Below are positions 62,204 to 64,000 of a stretch of 64,000 nt of DNA, one piece after another. The translations under genes were made by a program, and so were the position numbers. Within the stretch, counting starts at the first letter, position 1; every line of letters starts with the position of its first letter. The stretch is from Haloferax larsenii JCM 13917. GTDB lineage: Archaea; Halobacteriota; Halobacteria; Halobacteriales; Haloferacaceae. The stretch is from contig NZ_AOLI01000012.1 in the NCBI RefSeq assembly GCF_000336955.1, forward strand, positions 74,358 to 138,357, read 5' to 3'. The notes below the pieces were generated by a model. That model saw only the letters and a list, made by a program, of their open reading frames with translations, was not told the DNA's origin and made no database searches.

Positions 62204-62225
62204 TTACTATCACGGTTTATAGTAA
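62204..62225. promoter_or_regulatory. inverted repeat over the TATA region of the membrane protein gene
   Basis: TTACTAT-CACGGTTT-ATAGTAA is a perfect 7-bp inverted repeat with an 8-base spacer. Its right arm overlaps GGTTTATAG, the probable TATA element for the ATG at 62241, placed about 26 bases before it. The arrangement looks like an operator for a repressor. The binding protein is not known. Confidence 0.6.
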
Positions 62226-62240
62226 TAGAGGCGTGTCAAC

Positions 62241-62702
62241 ATGGCTCAGACAGAATTGTTCGTTGGGTTCGTCGTTGGGGTGGTACTACTGGCGTTCGTC
62301 GTGGCGTACGTCGGTCGCGGGTGGCGACAGTACACGGTCAGCGCGCCCGTCGGTGGCGGTGGCTCGGGTGGCAGCAGTGGCGAAACGAGCAGTACCATGT
62401 CGAACTGGACCGAGGACCCGACGGTGCTCTCGCTCGCGTTCCTTCTCCTCGCACTCGGCTTCGGCCTGATAGCTGTCCTCTTCGTCGGCGGCGGGGGCGT
62501 GTCCGAGGAGATGACCAACACCGCGGGCGCGGTACTCGTGGGAGCCACGGTCCTCGTCGTGGTTGCGTACCTCTTTCACGGGACGTACCACGCCGCTCGG
62601 AGTTGGGGACTCGAACGGTCGCAGGCGGCGCTTCTCGGGTCGTGGGTACTCGGCCTGTTGTTCATCGTCGCCCTCTCCTTGCGACTCCTCGGCCTGCTCT
62701 GA
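62241..62702 (+). CDS. three-segment membrane protein
   Basis: A 153-residue protein with a first membrane segment (LFVGFVVGVVLLAFVVAYVG), a Gly/Ser-rich loop, then three further hydrophobic stretches (LSLAFLLLALGFGLIAVLF; AGAVLVGATVLVVVAYLF; LGSWVLGLLFIVALSLRLLG). No enzyme motif is visible. Its gene is followed 27 bases on by another membrane protein gene, so the two are probably one unit under the inverted-repeat promoter. Confidence 0.7.
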   Translation: MAQTELFVGFVVGVVLLAFVVAYVGRGWRQYTVSAPVGGGGSGGSSGETSSTMSNWTEDPTVLSLAFLLLALGFGLIAVLFVGGGGVSEEMTNTAGAVLVGATVLVVVAYLFHGTYHAARSWGLERSQAALLGSWVLGLLFIVALSLRLLGLL

Positions 62703-62729
62703 GATGTGGGGCGTGGCGGTCTGCGAACG

Positions 62730-64000
62730 ATGAGTCTCCAACGTCTGCTGGGCTGGGCCCGCCGCACTCTCGTTACACTGGCAGTACTCATTGGTAGCCT
62801 CGCGGCCGCGACACAGCCAGTGGCGGCTCACGCCGGGTCGCTCGGCGGGTCGCTCCGGTCGGTCCCAGCACCGTTCTGGCTCGTCGTCGTCTCCGGCGGC
62901 GGCGTCGTCGGCGTCTCCTTTCTCGTCTCGGCGTTCGTGACCGACGACGAGACGCTCGGCGCGTTCGCCCGCCGGAGCGTTGCGCTCGGTCGCCCCGTCG
63001 AACTCGTCGGAAGAGGACTCCAAGTCGGCGGCGTGGTTGGGTTGCTTACAGTCGTCGCAGCCGGCTTGTTCGGGCCGAAGACCGCGATTGCGAATCTCGG
63101 TGTGCTCCTCGTCTGGGTCGGCTGGTGGGCTGGCTTCACCATGCTGACCTACCTCGTCGTGGACGTGTGGCCGCTCGTGAATCCGACGCGGACGCTGGGC
63201 ACAGTAGTCCGGTCACTCGGGGGGATTCCGACGCGTACCATCCCGGAGGCGGTGGGGTCGTGGCCGAGCGTCGTGGGCCTGCTCGCGCTCGTCTGGATAG
63301 AAGTCGTCAGCCCGCTTTCGGCCAATCCGCGGGCGCTGGCGGTCGTCGTCCTCGGCTATTCGGTCGTGACAGTCGCGGGGGCCGTCGTCTTCGGTGACGC
63401 GTGGTTCGACCACGTCGACCCCGTCTCCCGTGTGTTCAGACTCTACGGCCTGCTCGCACCGATTCAGCGAACTGACGACGGACTCTCGGTGTCGTTCCCC
63501 GGAGCGGGATTGGCTCGCGTCGAGACGGCGATGGACACCGACGACGTCGCCTTCGTCATCGGCCTCTTGTGGGTGACGACGTACGACGGCCTCGTCTCGA
63601 CCGTCGCGTGGGGGCGCGTCCTCGACGCGCTCGCCCCAGTTCCCTCGTGGGGAGTGAACCTCGTCGGCGTCGTCGCCGGCTTTCTCGTCTTCTTCGTCGT
63701 CTACCATCGCGCGGCCGACTCGGCCCGCAAGACCGCCGAGACGTACGTCACCGGTGACTTCATCGCCGGATGGTTCGCACCCGCGTTGGTTCCTATCGCC
63801 GCAGGTTACCACCTCGCCCACTTCGCGGGCTACGTCGTCGGCCTTGCACCCGCGCTGGCGACAGTCGCGTTCGACCCGCTCTCGCCACCTGCGAACATCA
63901 CGGTGTTAGCTATCCCGGAGTGGTTCGGGAGTCTACAGCTCGTGTTCGTCGTTCTCGGGCATCTACTGGCCGTCTGGGTGGCACACACGCGGTCGTTCGA
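62730..64000 (+). CDS. polytopic membrane protein (C-terminus cut by window end)
   Basis: A reading frame of at least 423 codons starts at ATG 62730 and runs past the right edge without a stop. It opens with MSLQRLLGWARRTLVTLAVL and has a cleavable-looking signal ending AHA, then about ten hydrophobic segments (FWLVVVSGGGVVGVSFLV; GLLTVVAAGLFG; MLTYLVVDVWPLVNPTRTLG and others). No known enzyme motif is visible in the part present. It follows the small membrane protein by 27 bases. Family not recognised. Confidence 0.7.
   Translation, partial: MSLQRLLGWARRTLVTLAVLIGSLAAATQPVAAHAGSLGGSLRSVPAPFWLVVVSGGGVVGVSFLVSAFVTDDETLGAFARRSVALGRPVELVGRGLQVGGVVGLLTVVAAGLFGPKTAIANLGVLLVWVGWWAGFTMLTYLVVDVWPLVNPTRTLGTVVRSLGGIPTRTIPEAVGSWPSVVGLLALVWIEVVSPLSANPRALAVVVLGYSVVTVAGAVVFGDAWFDHVDPVSRVFRLYGLLAPIQRTDDGLSVSFPGAGLARVETAMDTDDVAFVIGLLWVTTYDGLVSTVAWGRVLDALAPVPSWGVNLVGVVAGFLVFFVVYHRAADSARKTAETYVTGDFIAGWFAPALVPIAAGYHLAHFAGYVVGLAPALATVAFDPLSPPANITVLAIPEWFGSLQLVFVVLGHLLAVWVAHTRSF

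Noticed and set aside
1-64000. CRISPR arrays, tRNA or rRNA genes, insertion sequences
   Set aside because: I found no regularly spaced repeats with unique spacers, no cloverleaf-like sequence that I could support and no transposase motif in the window.

Overview
This 64 kb window is a chromosomal segment of a halophilic archaeon of the Haloferacales, most likely Haloferax or a close relative. The evidence is a GC-rich genome with a strong G/C third-position bias, proteins rich in Asp and Glu, lipoproteins that begin with a twin-arginine-like stretch and end in a lipobox, many leaderless starts with a TATA element about 26 bases upstream, and archaeal markers (Dph2, PAC2, XPB-Bax1, YchF/OLA1-type GTPase). 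I see no rRNA, tRNA, CRISPR array or insertion sequence. About 62 protein genes fill most of the window.

Layout. 1-6200: two GNAT acetyltransferases, an acetate/acyl-CoA ligase, a dicarboxylate/amino-acid symporter, a shortened AMP-binding protein, a small lipoprotein and a cupin. 6250-11200: the heat-shock set grpE, alpha/beta hydrolase, dnaK, dnaJ, all on the minus strand. 11300-17400: PAC2 protein, an RNA m5C methyltransferase with its PUA-like domain in a separate overlapping gene, and the XPB helicase and Bax1 nuclease genes with a lipoprotein gene between them on the other strand. 17500-33000: mostly metabolic and envelope genes (aminotransferase, NhaC antiporter with an Lrp/TrkA-C regulator, CapA, YchF, DUF4349, bactofilin-like protein, DUF3179, glycosyltransferase, RNase H-like nuclease, SRAP protein).

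33000-47000 is the accessory part. It holds a methyltransferase, a small membrane protein, an 800-base AT-rich island, a RHH-like/DUF5805 gene overlapping a tyrosine recombinase, a HEAT-repeat/zinc-ribbon protein, an orphan iron-type ABC substrate-binding lipoprotein under two DtxR-type boxes, and a 2103-residue surface protein with two nearly identical beta-propellers and three PKD domains. A perfect-period 16-bp minisatellite fills the gap after it. 47000-64000 returns to core-type genes: HTH membrane regulator, HisG-like protein, a long acidic coiled-coil protein, UlaG-like hydrolase, TIGR00725, a CARF-like sensor protein, Dph2, a YlbF-like protein, a MinD-like plus degenerate RecA/KaiC-like pair, a long-type FKBP isomerase and membrane proteins, the last cut by the window end.

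The strongest candidates for new biology are the duplicated-propeller surface protein with its adjoining minisatellite, the CARF-like protein without CRISPR, the iron-box-controlled orphan binding protein, and the recombinase pair beside the AT-rich island.
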